Shown in pieces: positions 10,304-23,512 of a stretch of DNA of 64,000 bases. The position numbers and the translations under genes were made by a program. The DNA lies in NCBI GenBank assembly GCA_026120035.1, contig JALRME010000023.1, positions 620,001 to 684,000 on the forward strand, given 5' to 3'. The notes below the pieces were generated by a model. It saw only the letters and a list, made by a program, of their open reading frames with translations, was not told the origin of the DNA and did not search any database. Source of the stretch: Coleophoma eucalyptorum. Its lineage: Eukaryota; Ascomycota; Leotiomycetes; Helotiales; Dermateaceae. The number at the start of each line of letters is the position of its first letter. Position 1 is the first letter of the stretch.

Positions 10304-12413
10304 ATGCCAGCCCGACCTACTTCTCCCAAGAAGCAGCGCCTTACTTTGGCTCAGCTGCATTCGTACGATGATATCTTGACAGATGCTCTTGTGGATCACG
10401 TAAGCACTTCCTCAAGGGAAACGGCTTCTTAATTATTAATGAGACTTGCAGGTATACTACTGGACGAGTATTCGGAAGAATCGAATTGCGTATCATCCAT
10501 CGAGAGGAATTCGCGAGGAAGATGTTTCCAAGATCCTCCAGAATACGGTTATCATCGAGAAGAATACAGCCAAAGCTGAAGCGCAGCTCATGGCACTACC
10601 CGGCCTGAAGAGATTTGCTGATAATCTCAAATCTCACAAGGAGAAAGACGACTTTCGCCAGCATCTGAGGCGATATATCAACATCTATCTACCAGAGTGT
10701 CCATTTGAAGTTGCGAGTACAAATCGCTTCACGCTAGTTACGCACGAGGCCGCAGTAACTGCAAGGAGGTTCATTAAGAAGGGCGAAATCATCAAGTACC
10801 TGTGTGGTATTCAGGTTATCATGACCCCGGAGGAAGAGGCACAAGTTAAGAAGACTCGCCGAGATTTCAGCATTGTCGTCTCAAGCCGCAACAAATCAGC
10901 TTCATTGTTTTTAGGTCCTGCACGATTCGCAAATCATGATTGTCAATCAAATGCGCAGCTCCAGACAACTAGTTCTAATGGAATGGAGGTCAAGGCTGTG
11001 AGGGATATTGAACTTGGTGAGGAGATTACTGTCACGTACGGAGAGAATTATTTTGGTGAAGACAACATCGAGTGTCTCTGTAAGACTTGTGAGGAGCTTT
11101 GTCAGAATGGATGGCAAGCCGAAGAAGACGAAGACGGAAATAAGATCACGCCAAAGCCTTCGATTGAAAGTGAGCAGCAAGCGCAAGGAATATCTCACGG
11201 CCTTCGAAAGAGAAGAAGGCTTTCAACGGGCTCGTCTCGGACGGAATCCATGACCCCTGATATTTCGAACATCAGACCAATCATTTCGAAAAGAACTCCC
11301 AAATCTCGTTCCAGATTTCAATGTCTTAAAGGATCCACCCTATCCCAGACCCCAGAACGGCCTAGCTTTCAGCCTCGCAAACGCAAGAGGGATTCCGAAG
11401 GTTCGGGGGAAGATTCTGTGCCGCCAAAGAAGCAGAGACAGATCCCGCCAGTTGTTAAGACTGAGGAAGAGCTGGAGGTACCTAAACTGGAGCCGTTACC
11501 AACCCATAATGCAGATGTGTCACGAGATGTATCTGTCTCTGAACCTACTCCGGTCGCAACGCCAGAATCAAGCGCCGAGCATCCGACCGAGACTGACAAC
11601 ACATCTGTCGATGATGATACAATCGTCGTTGAAAGGCCAACAGCGAAGGAGAAGATGTCCCAGGAAAGCACAATACTAGAGATATCAGGGGGGTCCGAGC
11701 CAGTGCCTGCAAGCTGTCCAATCTTGGTAGGACCATCTACCAGTTCAGATCATCCAGCAGTCATCAAAGAAACGGGGTCTTTACCGACTGTTGAGGTTGA
11801 TGAGTCGTCAAAGCGCATCAAGAATTCACCTAGAACGAAGAAGAAAGCAGCTCTTCCAGTACCCAAGACTGACTATGACCATGCTCCAGCAGTCCGTGTT
11901 CCAGGCGACTACCTTTACAACGACGCATTACTGGCTGAACCCACGATGGCGTGGATCAATTGTACGAGATGTGACGAGCCATTTGTACAGCAAAACTCTT
12001 ACTTCACAAAGAGCTCATGTCCTAAATGTGAGCGCCATAGCAAGCTGTATGGTTTTTTGTGGCCCAAGACCGATCGAGAAGGCAGCGATGACGAGGAGGA
12101 GCGAATTCTCGACCACAGAACTGTGCACCGATTCCTCAGACCTGAAGAAGAGAAATTAAGCAGAAAGCGTGATCAGGCAGCAATTGAACAACACGCTTCA
12201 CGCGCTCTCAGCATAGCCATCGAGCAAGAGAAAATAAAAAAATGGAATGCCGGAAGTGGTTGGGAATTGAGTGCTAAAGAGAAGAAGAAGCTGGAGAAAG
12301 CGATTAGCAACAAGCTGGGAAAGACAGAGAAGGAGAAGGAGAAGAAAGCAGTAGGCAAGAAGCAGTCTAAGAAGGAGAAGGCAAATGCGGGCAAGCTGAA
12401 AGGTGGACGGTGA
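10304..12413 (+). CDS. set9: Histone H4-K20 methyltransferase SET9 (Suv4-20/KMT5)
   Basis: Two exons: 10304-10399 and 10452-12413, giving 685 residues. The start MPARPTSPKKQRLTLAQLHS and the following YDDILTDALVDHVYYWTSIR fit the family N-terminus. The SET domain spans about residues 115-235. It contains NRFTLVTHEAAVTARRFIKK, the cofactor-binding FANHDCQSNAQL and the catalytic GEEITVTYGENYFG, and a cysteine-rich post-SET (ECLCKTCEE). After a long acidic and Ser-rich region comes a second zinc-type cluster (NCTRCDEPF and SSCPKCERH, about residues 535-570), as in other fungal SET9 proteins. The tail is Lys/Glu-rich with nuclear-localisation-like clusters. The enzyme methylates histone H4 lysine 20 in chromatin. 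The 52-bp intron is canonical. Confidence 0.95.
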
Positions 12414-13041
12414 AGTGGCCGGCGAAAGATTTGCATTCCAGATGTCATCATCTTGAGGCGTGGGCGTTTGTTGGATCTTTGATTCGGCGTTTATGGGCGT
12501 AGGAGCATGGATCGAGCGACTTTATGTTATGCATTGGAGTCTACTAGGACGGGATAAATGAGGCCAATGGACCAATAGGTCTCCAAATGGAGGCAATCAT
12601 GGCTGCCGTCGAGGGTGAAAGCCAGGCGGCGGGTGAGATAATGAGGATACTCAGAGTAGCATACCTTAGGCTTCGATGTCTAGAACATATCCGTGATCCA
12701 TCCCGTCTACCTTCTAGGTACTCTCGTGTGACCTCGATCCAAGTATGGCTAAGGTACGGATTTGATGAAGGCTTCGCGAACTGCGATGCGATGCCCCTCG
12801 CTTGCGCTAACAAATGAATCGCACAACGACCCCACATCCAACCTCGAAAGCCCACTTCACCCACCAAATCCGAGTGACGCCAGCCTGATCACCGACGGTA
12901 CTGCTAACAACGCGCCTAGGCCTCTTGCTGTCCACAGTGGTGTTCTTTGCGCTTTCTCGCCCTGATTCGATCTGGCTGCTATTGCAATCTCATGGCGCAT
13001 GAATAGCTAACACAAATTATTCTGATCGTCGAGCCAGCATC
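12414..13041. other. SET9 3' flank and SRP72 promoter
   Basis: 628 bp between tandem genes. Overlapping short frames on both strands have no recognisable product. The last bases before the SRP72 start (CGAGCCAGCATC) give a reasonable fungal start context. Confidence 0.4.
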
Positions 13042-15037
13042 ATGGCCTCAAATTCAACCGCAACTCTTACCTCCCTCCTCCGCTCCTCAAGCATCACAGA
13101 CCACGACGAGGTCCTCAAGGCCGCCAATGCTGTCTTGAAGTCATCGAAGAACAACCCTGATGCCCTCCATACCCGTGTGGTAGCACTGGTTAAGCTTGAC
13201 CGGTTCGAGGATGCGCTGCGAGCTCTGGATGACGGTGGGGACAAGCTTGCCCAACGCTGTGTCCTTGAGAAAGCCTATGCCCTATACAAGACCGGCCAGC
13301 TCGCTGAAGCAGAGAAGCTTGCGGGCTCATCGCTGTCTGGAAGCAAGAGAGGCCTTAAGCACGTTGCTGCCCAAGTGGCTTACCGTGGAGAGAAGTTCGA
13401 AGATGCCGCCCAAATATACAAAGAATTGAGTGGAGAGTCTGCAGGGATTGAGGGCGAGGAGAATGATTTGAGAATAAACAGTGCTGCCGTCGATGCACAG
13501 CTGCAGTGGCAAGGCAAGGGATCCAAAGTTGAAGAGAGTAGAAAGAAGCCGTCTAGGGAGGATCTGGAAGCTTTCGAAACTGCATACAATGCTGCTTGTG
13601 GATGCATTGCAGGTGGAGACCTAGGAGCCGGTAGCGTTCTGCTGAGAAGAGCCCGAGATCTCTGTGAAGCTCTCGATGAACTTACTGATGAGGAGAAAAG
13701 GGCTGAGGTCTTACCCATTATGGTGCAGCAGGCTTTCGTATTCACTAAGCTAGGAAAGCTTCAGGAGGCCGAAGCTCTGCAGAAGATGATTAATGTTGCA
13801 GAGTATGGCTCCCAACCTTACATGGCAGTGTAGAACTGACTTTAACAGCGTCCCGGAACCACCTACGAAAGTGATTGCTCAAAATAACGCCATGGCTGCG
13901 TCTGAAGTGCCCGAGAATCCATACTTAGCACAACGAGTATTCGATGCAGTTCCAAAACTCTCGAAAACGGAGCAACTATTTGAGCACCAAGCTACTCTCT
14001 TACGCCGCAATAGATATGCCATTGATCTGCAAGCACGAAAGTATGATGGTGTTGCTCGATCAACAGCAGCCATTATCAAGTCATCCTCATCGCCGACCAC
14101 ATCTCCATTCATTGGCAATCTGGCAGCTATTAATGCTGCCGCTCATGGAAGAAGCGAGATTGATAAGGCAGGGCTTAAACATATCCTGCCTCTGTTAGAA
14201 AAGCGGCCTAACGACGTTGGACTGATTCTTACAATTATCCAACTTTATATACTCATGAATAATCCAGGCCCAGCCATCGAGTTATTGGAGTCCTTTTTCA
14301 AGAGACTTGAAGAATCCACTACTACAGCAGATCAAGATATCCGTTATGCCCCCGGCCTTGTAGCTCTTGCTGTGTCCCTATATAAGCTGCAGGGTCGCAA
14401 AGCACCGATACGGAACGAGCTCGGGAATGCAGCACTGTACTGGAAACGAAAGCAAAAGACCCCTGTATGTTTACTACAACCAGCCGGAATTGCGTTGCTT
14501 GAATCCTCAAACCCGGAAGACCTTGAGACCGCTGGACAGATATTTGAAAATCTGCGTTCAAAGGATGCTAATGATCGAGTCGCCATTGCTGGTTATGTTG
14601 CATCATATGCCATGTCAAATTACTCAAAAATCGAAACCGACCTCGACAAGCTCACACCTGTGGAACGCCTCACATCCGGTGTCGATGCCGCAGCGCTTGA
14701 GGAAGCGGGCGTAGCAACTCTCCCACGACCTGCTGAAGCAACAAGCAAGAAACGCACTACAGACAACGAGAAAGAGAAGCCATCCAAGAAGCGCAAGATG
14801 AGGAAATTGCCAAAGGACTATGAGGAAGGCAAGAAGATGGATCCGGAAAGGTGGCTACCCCTGAGGGATAGGAGCACGTACAAACCCAAGAACAAGAAAG
14901 GGAAGAAAAAAGCTATGGATATGACGCAGGGCGGTGTTGTTAAGGAGGAAGAGAGCCTGGAGCTTGTTGGTGGCTCGGCAGTTAAGGTTGAGAAGTCTGT
15001 ACCGTCGAAGAATAAGAAGAAGAAGGGCAAGAAATGA
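13042..15037 (+). CDS. srp72: Signal recognition particle subunit SRP72
   Basis: Two exons: 13042-13802 and 13849-15037. They sum to 1950 nt, 649 residues. The N-terminal part is TPR-like helical repeat (DALHTRVVALVKLDRFEDAL, EKAYALYKTGQLAEAEKLA, KLGKLQEAEALQKM). The splice restores VPEPPTKVIAQNNAMA, a well-conserved stretch of the family. The C-terminal RNA-binding region carries KKRKMRKLPKDYEEGKKMDP followed by PERWLPLRDRSTYKPK. That matches the SRP72 RNA-binding signature, and the protein ends in poly-Lys. SRP72 binds SRP RNA together with SRP68 in the cytosolic particle that targets secretory proteins to the ER. The receptor beta subunit of the same pathway is at 45.2 kb in this window, but the two are not clustered. 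Confidence 0.95.
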
Positions 15038-15558
15038 GGAGTGGTCATTGTACCTAAGAGCATGAGTTTCCAGGGTATTTAATCTTCAAATATTAGCCTT
15101 CTTATATCTTGAGAATTTTACTTCGTGATTCAGGCTACTTGGATTTCGATTTTAGAGAAATGTTATGCAAGCCATCTTTTCTTCGACAGCATTTTTGAAG
15201 GAGCCAGCGCAGAGACCAGAAGTCAAGTAACAGCGATATCATTCAACACCATTCTATGCTTGTATGCATTGACCATGCGCCGTTTCCATGCCCCATCTAC
15301 AACCCTTACCAATAGCCCAAATACAACATGAATCCGTTGTCAGCATTGCAGTTTGCACCCGAATTCGGGTCATTTTCTCAATGTTATACACCATCCCAAC
15401 GAAAATACAAATGAGTCCTTTTATGTCCCTGACATGCCGAGTTCCCAAAGTGGTAGCAACACCGTTTTCCCGAGTATTAAAATGTGTTAATTTTTGACTA
15501 AGTTGGACATGAAAAGAGAAATGTGATGTGATGAATGAAAATTCGTCATGTTAGCCAT
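15038..15558. other. Convergent 3' flanks of SRP72 and Sec7-PH gene
   Basis: 521 bp between opposing stop codons, AT-rich, with only short non-coding frames. Nothing recognised. Confidence 0.4.
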
Positions 15559-18500
15559 TCATGCTTGAATAACTGCCTGAAGGGGCGATGATAGTATTCT
15601 CTCGCTTTCGGAGTCTTCTAATTCTTGTGATTGAGCTTTTGTATGTCTGTCAATGAATGCAGGAGTGACTGGAGAGTTAGAAGCCTCTGGGGTGTAAAAG
15701 ATTGCCTGTTTGCCAGGGCCATCACCGTCATCCTCACTGCCATCTTCATCTTCGAGTGGTGGCAATGGAGTTCTGCGCCCTTCTGAAAAGCTTACAGCTA
15801 CATCGCTTTCTCCATCTGAAGTGATGTTAGAGGCAGCATTATATCCATGCAGGTATTTCTTCCGGTGTAGTTCTCGAAAGCTTCGAGCAGTCGCGGCCGA
15901 AGTTGCTGACCCATGTCGTTCGTGGAATTCATAGGGTTCAGCAAGGATTGAATGGAAGTCATCAATAGTTGCAGGTGACAGTGCACCCTGCTCATCTCTG
16001 TGAGATTGCCGGCGTACACGCAAACGCTCTTCTGGAGACATACTCTGAAGCTCTGAGCCAAAATGAATAACAGACGCTTTCTTCCCATGAACCACAAAGC
16101 TTCCAGTGCCACGTGAAAGAACATCTTCCGTGTTCCCCTCGTCTGACATCCCGGCGCTCGAGGCTGAATCCTTCCCTTTCCGACTTCGGTGATGTGTAGG
16201 TACATGTGCTTCACGGAGAGTGCGATGCAAGCTACGGCGGATCTTACCCCGATCTAGCTTCTCCTTTTCAGCAGACCCTTCATTTACATCGTCACTCTCA
16301 GGGCCGGTAACTGATCTCTTGCTGTCGGGTGAAGCAGCGTCCATCAAACCAGCTTGCTCAAGTACAGACTGCTCGGCAGCATCGGGGCCGGGTGTTGAAG
16401 GAGGATCAGCTGATGAGGCTTGATTCATACTAGGATGAGAAGAAATGGAAGCTAGACCAGGGCTGGATGGAGGTAGAGTAGACATGGATACCTTTCGACC
16501 ACGCTGATCGAAATTTAGTGGTGGGAGCTCCCAAGAAGCCTGTGCCTTGTGGAAACTCGTCGGCTTTGCTACGGCAGGCGGAGTCTGGAAAATGTCTTCC
16601 ATGCCATGCTCGTTTTCCAGCTGTGGTGTGGCCTGGGCAGAGATCGGAGATCGGATGGAGGATCCGGTTGGGGACCTAGGACTGAGTTGAGGCGCAAGAG
16701 TGCTGCTAGGCTTCGAGTGCAATCGGGGTGATCTGGCGTAGTCTCCAGTTACTTCGCCAAATAGCTCTCCTGTTCCAGGCGCGTCGTCTAGATAAACCTT
16801 CTCCTCATCCAAATCCATGAGAAGGATATCTCTGTGGCATCTAAGTCGCCAGATTTCCATTCTTCCCCACTTCAATTGAGCTGCCATTCTTCCAGCTGCG
16901 TGCACTACTTGTTCTCTCGTCTTTGGCTGGATGGGGGCCAGGATCTGCAGATGCCGCGCATTTCTAAGTTGTGCATCAAGTTGTTTCTGTGCAATTTCAA
17001 GTTTACCCTCTGCATCAGCTATCTTTTGCAGCATGATTTCTCGTCTCGCAGCAAGAATATCTTGTGCCATTTTCGTGTCGATCTTCCCACTGACAATTGT
17101 GACTTCACCAGAAGGTGTTTGGACAGATCTTGAAGAATCGTTATGACTGTCCAGACGTCGAATCCCTCGAGATCGCTGACCTTCGTAATTGCCGCCGACA
17201 ACCCCGCGCATACGCACACCCGAAGTACGGAAGGCAGCGGCATAGTTCAGCTTGGCCAGCCAGTCATTCATCTCATCCTCATTGTCGGCCAAGAATGTCT
17301 CTTCGAATCCTCCATGACGTACGAACACAAAAGCATTCTTGTGCTTCTTGTAGGTAGAATCCAGTAATGCAACAGAATCATCGGTTGACATAAGGGCATC
17401 AGGCTTGAAAGAATCGAGTGGGGGCTTGAAGATTACGGGAATGCCATCATGTCCCTGCTTCACGTGCGCGTCGTGTTGAGCTATCAAACTCTTTGTCCAT
17501 GCAGTATTGCGAAAGAAATACAGCTGCGCTCCGGTCAATATAGCTCCCCATTCCTGCCATGGCGATCTCGTCTTCTTCTTCTTTGCATCCTTTCGCCATA
17601 GGAGACCAACTTTCGTGATTTTGATATCGACAATTCCAGGGTGTGCCTCGTTGGGGTTGTTGACAGTCTTATCATTCATGAAGGCATCTGGCCGAGATCT
17701 CGCGGAGACAATCTGTAAAATACCTGTTCGAAAAAATGTTTTCTGTAAGTCTTGCAGGTTTAGGGATGAAGCAGTACCAAGGTAACTATAGTGCTCCTCC
17801 AGATGCATAACCTCTTTGAGGTTTGGCCGTAACGTGTCAAGTTTGCGATCAATAATGAGGGTATATGGGTCGACTGGCTCTTTGGCTGCTCGTTTTACAG
17901 GATCTGCGCTTCCACGCGGAAATATCGATTGCTTCTTCTTAGCTTTATGTTGTACAATACGTTCGCCATTGATATCAAGGTCGTCTTCAACATGGATGAA
18001 AGGAGTATATGAAATATTGTCATAGAAGCACTCAAGAACTTCGTCGAAGATTCCCTCGCCACGGGTATTCTTGAGATAGTCCGGTTTTTGCATCTTGTGC
18101 TTGTTGTTCTTGTTGAAAACATCAGTATGTAAAATGAGTAGCGAGAAAGCAATAAAGTAAGCTTGATCCGGTGAAGCATATATGCCTGGGTTACATTCGT
18201 GATATCTGTTGGCAAAGCCCTGCAGGCATCGATCAATTTGCTGTGTCTCTTTGGGCAACTCGACTTCCATAAGCAACTTTCTGATAGCCATATCCATTGG
18301 GTCACCAAAAAATCCAAACCCTCTCATATAGCTTCGAAGTACAGCCTGAGAGAACTGATCGGTGCCTTTCGAAAGAACCGCTGCAACGACACCCCGACTG
18401 ACCACCTCTTCCAAGCGTACCAGATATTTTGCCGGGGTGTCATCTTCGAGACGCTCTGGCAGTACCACAGGTGGTGGTTCTCTCATCAATTGCACAGAAT

Positions 18501-19880
18501 TTTGCTTCGACCCATTTGAACCAGGAGTATCTGGCCCAGTGCCACGTGGAAAGGGAGGTTCGGAATTTTGCCGTAATCTATGAGAAAGGCCAAAGAGGTC
18601 GCCAAAGCTTTTCCTACCGGTTGATGTAGACGTTCGAGCAGATGGAAGTGGGGGAGTAGGAAGAGGCTCTTCACTAGGCATATTTCTTAGAGAACTCAGA
18701 GTTGATGATCTGTCTCGCGCATGGAGCCTTCTGCGCGTTGGGGATGATTTCACAGATGCGGAAGACCCGTTTCGGAAAATAGATGGTTGACCAGCAACAC
18801 TGTGGGATGGGGACGGAAAGGGTGATGCAAAGTTTTGGCTGCGCATATCTTCTGCTGAAGGAGATTGCAGAGCTCTCACTGCAGGAGAGTCAGAAGCAAC
18901 CGAAGGCCGCGGGGTTAACTGGTCTTGAGCTTGAGACTTCTGAGGAAGGTGAGAGAGGTCGAACATAGGGCCAGGCTTCTTTCGACGCGGAAGGCGGAAG
19001 AAGGTGGTCGTGGTCTGGACAGTATGAGTTGTCGTGGTCGTCGTGGCATATACGCCATGATCTCCAGAACTTCCATCAGACCTAGAAGATTCAGACAGGC
19101 GGTTGACTGGAAGAGCCAGTGTAGATGCTGCTTCATCGCCATAGGCGGGAGGAGAGCTACCTGCGGCTTGGGTGACCGGTCGTTCTGGCTCATCGAATGT
19201 AACCCGACCCTTGCTTCCAGAGCGGTCACTCTCAGACATTGTTTTTCGTCTCTCTTTCTTCTGCAGTGCCAACTCTGGCATTGCAGGTGCTTCGGTGGAT
19301 GGCTTGTTCATACCAAGGAGTCGTAAACGCGATTTCTTCTTGGTCAATGCCCCCCCATTCACGTCTATTGTTGGAGCGGTAGTTATTATTTCCGGGGCTG
19401 TTAAAATATCTCGTTAGCATGTATCAATAATTGATAAAGAGATTGGAAAGTCATACGATTTGGAAGTGGTGGAGGTGCCGGCTCATTATCTAACTGAGCC
19501 TGGGCTTGCAGACGTGCTCTGGTGGAAAGCTGCGAGTCGGACGCATGGCGAAACTTCAACACTGAGAAGCGACGATGTTTGGGGCTCTCTTCCTGCACTG
19601 GTGGAGAATCTGGACGACCATCCAATTGAGCCGGTCCTGACCTCCTCGAAGCTATGGATTCGGACATTGAAGGACGTTCGGCGGCGGACTGAGGAGAGAG
19701 GAAGTCTGACACTGAACGATTGCGTGGTATCTGCTCGCTTGCCCGGCCATCTGGTAGTTGTGCATTTGGGGTCAGCCTCGAGTTGTTTGCTGTTAGGTCG
19801 GAAGTGAAATAGCTATGGCGCCGTATATCTGCTTCGCTGCTAAGACCTCGACGTCGCAACAAGCCCGGCACGATTGGCAT
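15559..19880 (-). CDS. Sec7 and PH domain ARF guanine nucleotide exchange factor
   Basis: Two exons: 19880-19457 and 19397-15559. They sum to 4263 nt, 1420 residues. The start MPIVPGLLRRRGLSSEADIR was chosen over an upstream in-frame ATG with an unrelated leader. A long disordered Ser/Pro/Thr-rich N-terminus (about 1-450) precedes the Sec7 domain (about 455-605). That domain contains the catalytic glutamate loop (VELPKETQQIDRCL) and the hydrophobic-groove helix (AYFIAFSLLILHTDVFNKNN). A PH domain follows (about 730-860; GLLWRKDAKKKKTRSPWQEW), then a coiled coil and another disordered region. This order matches fungal Syt1/Sec74-type exchange factors, which activate ARF GTPases on Golgi or endosomal membranes. 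Which ARF is used cannot be told from sequence. The large disordered flanks suggest phospho-regulation (inference). Confidence 0.88.
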
Positions 19881-21127
19881 GGTGAGGAATCGGGTAGAGC
19901 GACCATTGAACACACGTCGATCGTAAGAGAAGAACAATGGAATGGACTGGTGATAATCGGAAGTAACGGATGGTGTTGTAGCAGTGGCTCTGGATGGGCT
20001 AGTTTGTAGTGATTGAATGTTGGTTGTTGACAGGTCAGGTTGGAAGTAGAGTCTTGTGTCAGAGTGTTGCAAGGCCTGACGTTGCGATACCACCCAAGGC
20101 TGGACAATCCTTGTCGCGGTAGGACAGGCGTAGAGTAAGGTAGTCAATGAGCGACAAGAAGGATCAAGGACAAGCAAGGGAGCTAAAAGCAAGAAACAAT
20201 GAATTAACACAACTCTCAATCTCTCCCGTGAAGATCAATCAAGATTTCAGGAGTCGGGGTCGTGTGAGGAGGAGGTAGCCAAGGTAGATGAGGATCCGCG
20301 ATGATGTCGGTGCTCTCTCGTGGCTCTCTCGTATGCCTCCTTTTCTTGAACCAAGTGAGGGAGCGGAGTAGGCAAACCAAGATCTGCTGGTACGAGTTCT
20401 GATTTGCGTGCAGGATGCAGAGTGCAAGTAATTGCGGATCAATATGACAAGAAGAATTGGAGAGTTGGGCTGGGCTGGACTGGACCCGGAGAAATGATCC
20501 ATGCGCTCAATGTCGCACTCGCCCTCACAAGAATAGAATAGAGCGGAGAGCGTCCAAAAGCATGCGGTTGGGAGAGATTGGATGTGCCCAAACGAGGAGG
20601 ACTAGCAGTAACAAGATACCGCAATGGCAAGATAATTCCACACAGACCAATGGTCCACGACTGAAGGGTATGTATTTTCTTTCGATTGCAAGCTGCAGAA
20701 GCAGCAGCAATGAACGACGACGGATGGTCGGTCGGTCAACAGCAAGAACCTGTCGTCCCTCCATCTCCACTTCCCACACCACATCCACCCAAATTCCCAC
20801 GACCTAAACATAACTGGACTGGACGAGACTGACCTTTACTAGCCTTGGCCCGACTTGACCTGACTTCACTTGACTTCACTGACTGACTGGACGGGTGCGG
20901 AACGGTGTATCCGCTCCAGTAGACTTCTTTCTGCTAGCACTTCAATTCTCCAGCAACCTTTTGTGCCCTCAGCCACAACCGCTTACCACTTCCCCCTCCC
21001 ATCCCTTCCCGTCCTCATCCACGTCAACATCTCATCCCAATTGCAGCTCTCTACTAATCCCTCGCAGTAGGGGAGTCTTCCTGCTCTTGCTTGCCCCTCG
21101 ACTGATGACTCCTGCTCCGCCTTCATC
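19881..21127. promoter_or_regulatory. Shared upstream region of Sec7-PH gene and ECM14
   Basis: 1.25 kb between divergent starts. It contains an imperfect run of ACTTGACCTGACTTCACTTG-type units at about 20852-20890. Both flanks are pyrimidine-rich on their coding side. The overlapping frames at 20439-20811 on both strands mirror each other and show no family resemblance. No TATA box stands out. Confidence 0.4.
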
Positions 21128-22982
21128 ATGATTATACTGCGCAACCCTCTCGCCGTGCTCAATCTAGCTTTCTTCGTTGTCGCCTGTGCCGCTTTCCCAT
21201 GGAGCTCCTCCCCACGAGGCAACAGCCAAGTTAACTCCCACCAACGCCATATCGTCGAGCATCAGTCGTATAAACTGCGAGGAGTCTTCCCTCAACTGAC
21301 CTGGCTGCGAGATACGGCAATCGAGAAGGTCTTCGGCCAACCACCCAAGAATGATGGTCCTGATCAGCGCAAGCCGACCGTATCGCACGCCGCAAATTCA
21401 AAACTGCCTACGACTCTGCTAGCGAAGTATGGAGGAGATGTCGTTCTCCGCTTCAACTTGACAACGGCTGCAGAAGAGAAAGCATTGGCTGAAGCTGCTG
21501 ATACCTTGTTCCTCGATGTTTGGGAATTTACCAACAATTGGGCTGACATTCGGCTTCGCGAAGATGATGTACGCTATTTGCAATAATATGATGAGGGGCA
21601 TTACTGACTTGTTCTTCTCCCTGCAGGTCGCGTCTCTTCTAGGCCTTCTCCCCAAGAGCCTTCAACGAGCGTACTCTCATCTTATGCCAGATCTGGCCAA
21701 GACAATCTATCAATCTTACCCCTCCATCACATTCGAGGACTTCGAACTAGCACCTCCGAACCGTCGTGATGCCCAGGCATTCTCCCCCGCGCTAAAGACG
21801 ACCGGCGGTCCAGATCTAGATAACATATTCTTCCGCGATTACCAACCCTACTCTGTAATTGTTCCCTGGATGCGATTGATGGCATCGATGTTCACCACCC
21901 ATGTGAGGATGATCAGCATCGGAACTTCTTATGAAGGCCGAGATATTCCTGGTTTGCGAGTAGGTGTATCCCCAAAGAACTCCCAGGAGCCCATTGGACC
22001 TCGCAAGACAATTATTGTATCCGGTGGGTTCCATGCCAGAGAATGGATATCCGTGAGTACAGTAACCTATATTGCTTGGTCCCTAATCACCTCGTATGGC
22101 AAGAATGCTGGAATTACGAAACTCCTTCAAGAATTCGACTTCATCTTCATTCCTACGGTCAATGTCGATGGATATGTCTACACCTGGGAGAATGATCGAC
22201 TCTGGCGCAAGAATCGTCAACAGACAAATCTGAGATTCTGTCGTGGACTAGATCTGGACCGATCATTCGGCTTTGAATGGGATGGGACCACCTTTCAAAA
22301 CAACCCATGTTCGGAGAGCTTCCCAGGCGAGGAACCCTTCCAGGCAGTGGAGTCACATAGGCTGGCTGAGTGGGCAAGGAACGAGACACAAAATAATGGA
22401 GTCAAGTTTGTTGGTTTCCTGGATCTTCACTCATACTCCCAGCAGATTCTTTATCCGTATTCCTACTCCTGTGCAGCATTCCCACCAAGTCAAGAGAACC
22501 TGGAAGAGCTAGCCTTAGGGCTTGCCAAAGCCATCCGAATTTCCAGTGGTCAGCAGTATGGCGTTTCTTCCGCCTGCGAAGGTGCTGTTCCATCCAGGAG
22601 CAAGGCTTCTGGGAGTGTTTCGGCAAGAATGGAAACTGGTGGTGGCTCTGCTATTGATTGGTTTTACCATGAGATGAAAGTGCGTTACAGCTATCAGATC
22701 AAGCTGCGTGACACCGGAAGCTATGGTTTTCTTTTGCCCAAGGAAAATATTGTGCCCACTGGAGAAGAGGCATTTAATGCCGTCAAGTACTTCGGCGATT
22801 TTTTGCTTGGAAACAAAGGTATCGAGAGCACATTATTTCCCGATATACATAAGGACGAGAATGTTGCACCGGCAGTGGGAATAGCCGATGTGGTTGAGGA
22901 AGAGATTGCTGGCGAAGAGATTGAGACTACAGATGACTGGGAGGAAAGCGACTGGGAATTGAGGCGGCGACGAAGACGATAA
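21128..22982 (+). CDS. ECM14: Inactive metallocarboxypeptidase-like protein ECM14 (M14 family)
   Basis: Two exons: 21128-21568 and 21627-22982, giving 598 residues. A hydrophobic signal peptide (about residues 1-23) and a propeptide-like region precede the M14 domain. Zinc ligands are kept: H283 and E286 in [10 protein letters not shown] and H415 in [10 protein letters not shown]. Substrate-site residues NVDGY and RLWRKNR are also present. The position of the general-base glutamate is Lys506 ([16 protein letters not shown], where active enzymes read F-E-L-R-D). The same change is known in yeast Ecm14, described as a pseudopeptidase that binds zinc but does not hydrolyse substrates and affects the cell wall. 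The protein is probably vacuolar or secreted. The acidic tail ends in a run of arginines. Confidence 0.93.
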
Positions 22983-23512
22983 AGGCAACAACGGGGCACG
23001 GGTATGATTGTCAAGGCGTTATTGGGAAGAAAACATGTCTATCTCGCAGGATGGCTTGTAGGATAATATTTTATGGCGTAATGATGGAGCTCTGAAGCCG
23101 AGAACCTGGGCGCTTTTTCTCTTCCGGAGTTATCTTACGTATGGTTTCTTATGGCCCAAGTGGCCGAAATGTATCTTTTCCCTTTGCTAGAAACTAATGG
23201 ATATATGCCTACTTACTCGGCTTCTCTGAATCTGCATGTTTGATGCCAGTTAGTCACCATGAGAGCCCTGAGCATCAAAATCAGGTGTTATCACGAGCAT
23301 GCTGCTTGGGACAGCAAGAGCCATAGCCCCGCATTTTCTGCGCTGACCCCCGCACCCAAGGTCTAATGCGCCTTTCACAAATCGAACCGTGCGTCATACA
23401 ATCACAGATGCAGTGCACAATCCGTATAAAATGCAAGCCGTTGAATCCCTCATAATTTGACTTCTTCGCTCAGTATCCAAATTAAAAGAACTATCTCTCC
23501 GTCATATTCATA
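22983..23512. other. ECM14 3' flank and epoxide hydrolase promoter
   Basis: 530 bp between tandem genes; no gene seen. A TATAAA box lies at 23425, 88 bp before the next start codon. Confidence 0.5.
23425..23430 (+). promoter_or_regulatory. TATA box of the epoxide hydrolase gene
   Basis: TATAAA in the context TCCGTATAAAATGC, followed by a short AT-rich leader to the ATG at 23513. This is one of few clear TATA elements in the window and fits an inducible gene, but function is inferred from position only. Confidence 0.5.

Noticed and set aside
20439..20811. Overlapping ORFs between the Sec7-PH gene and ECM14
   Set aside because: Frames on both strands overlap each other and resemble no protein; more likely promoter and 5' UTR sequence.
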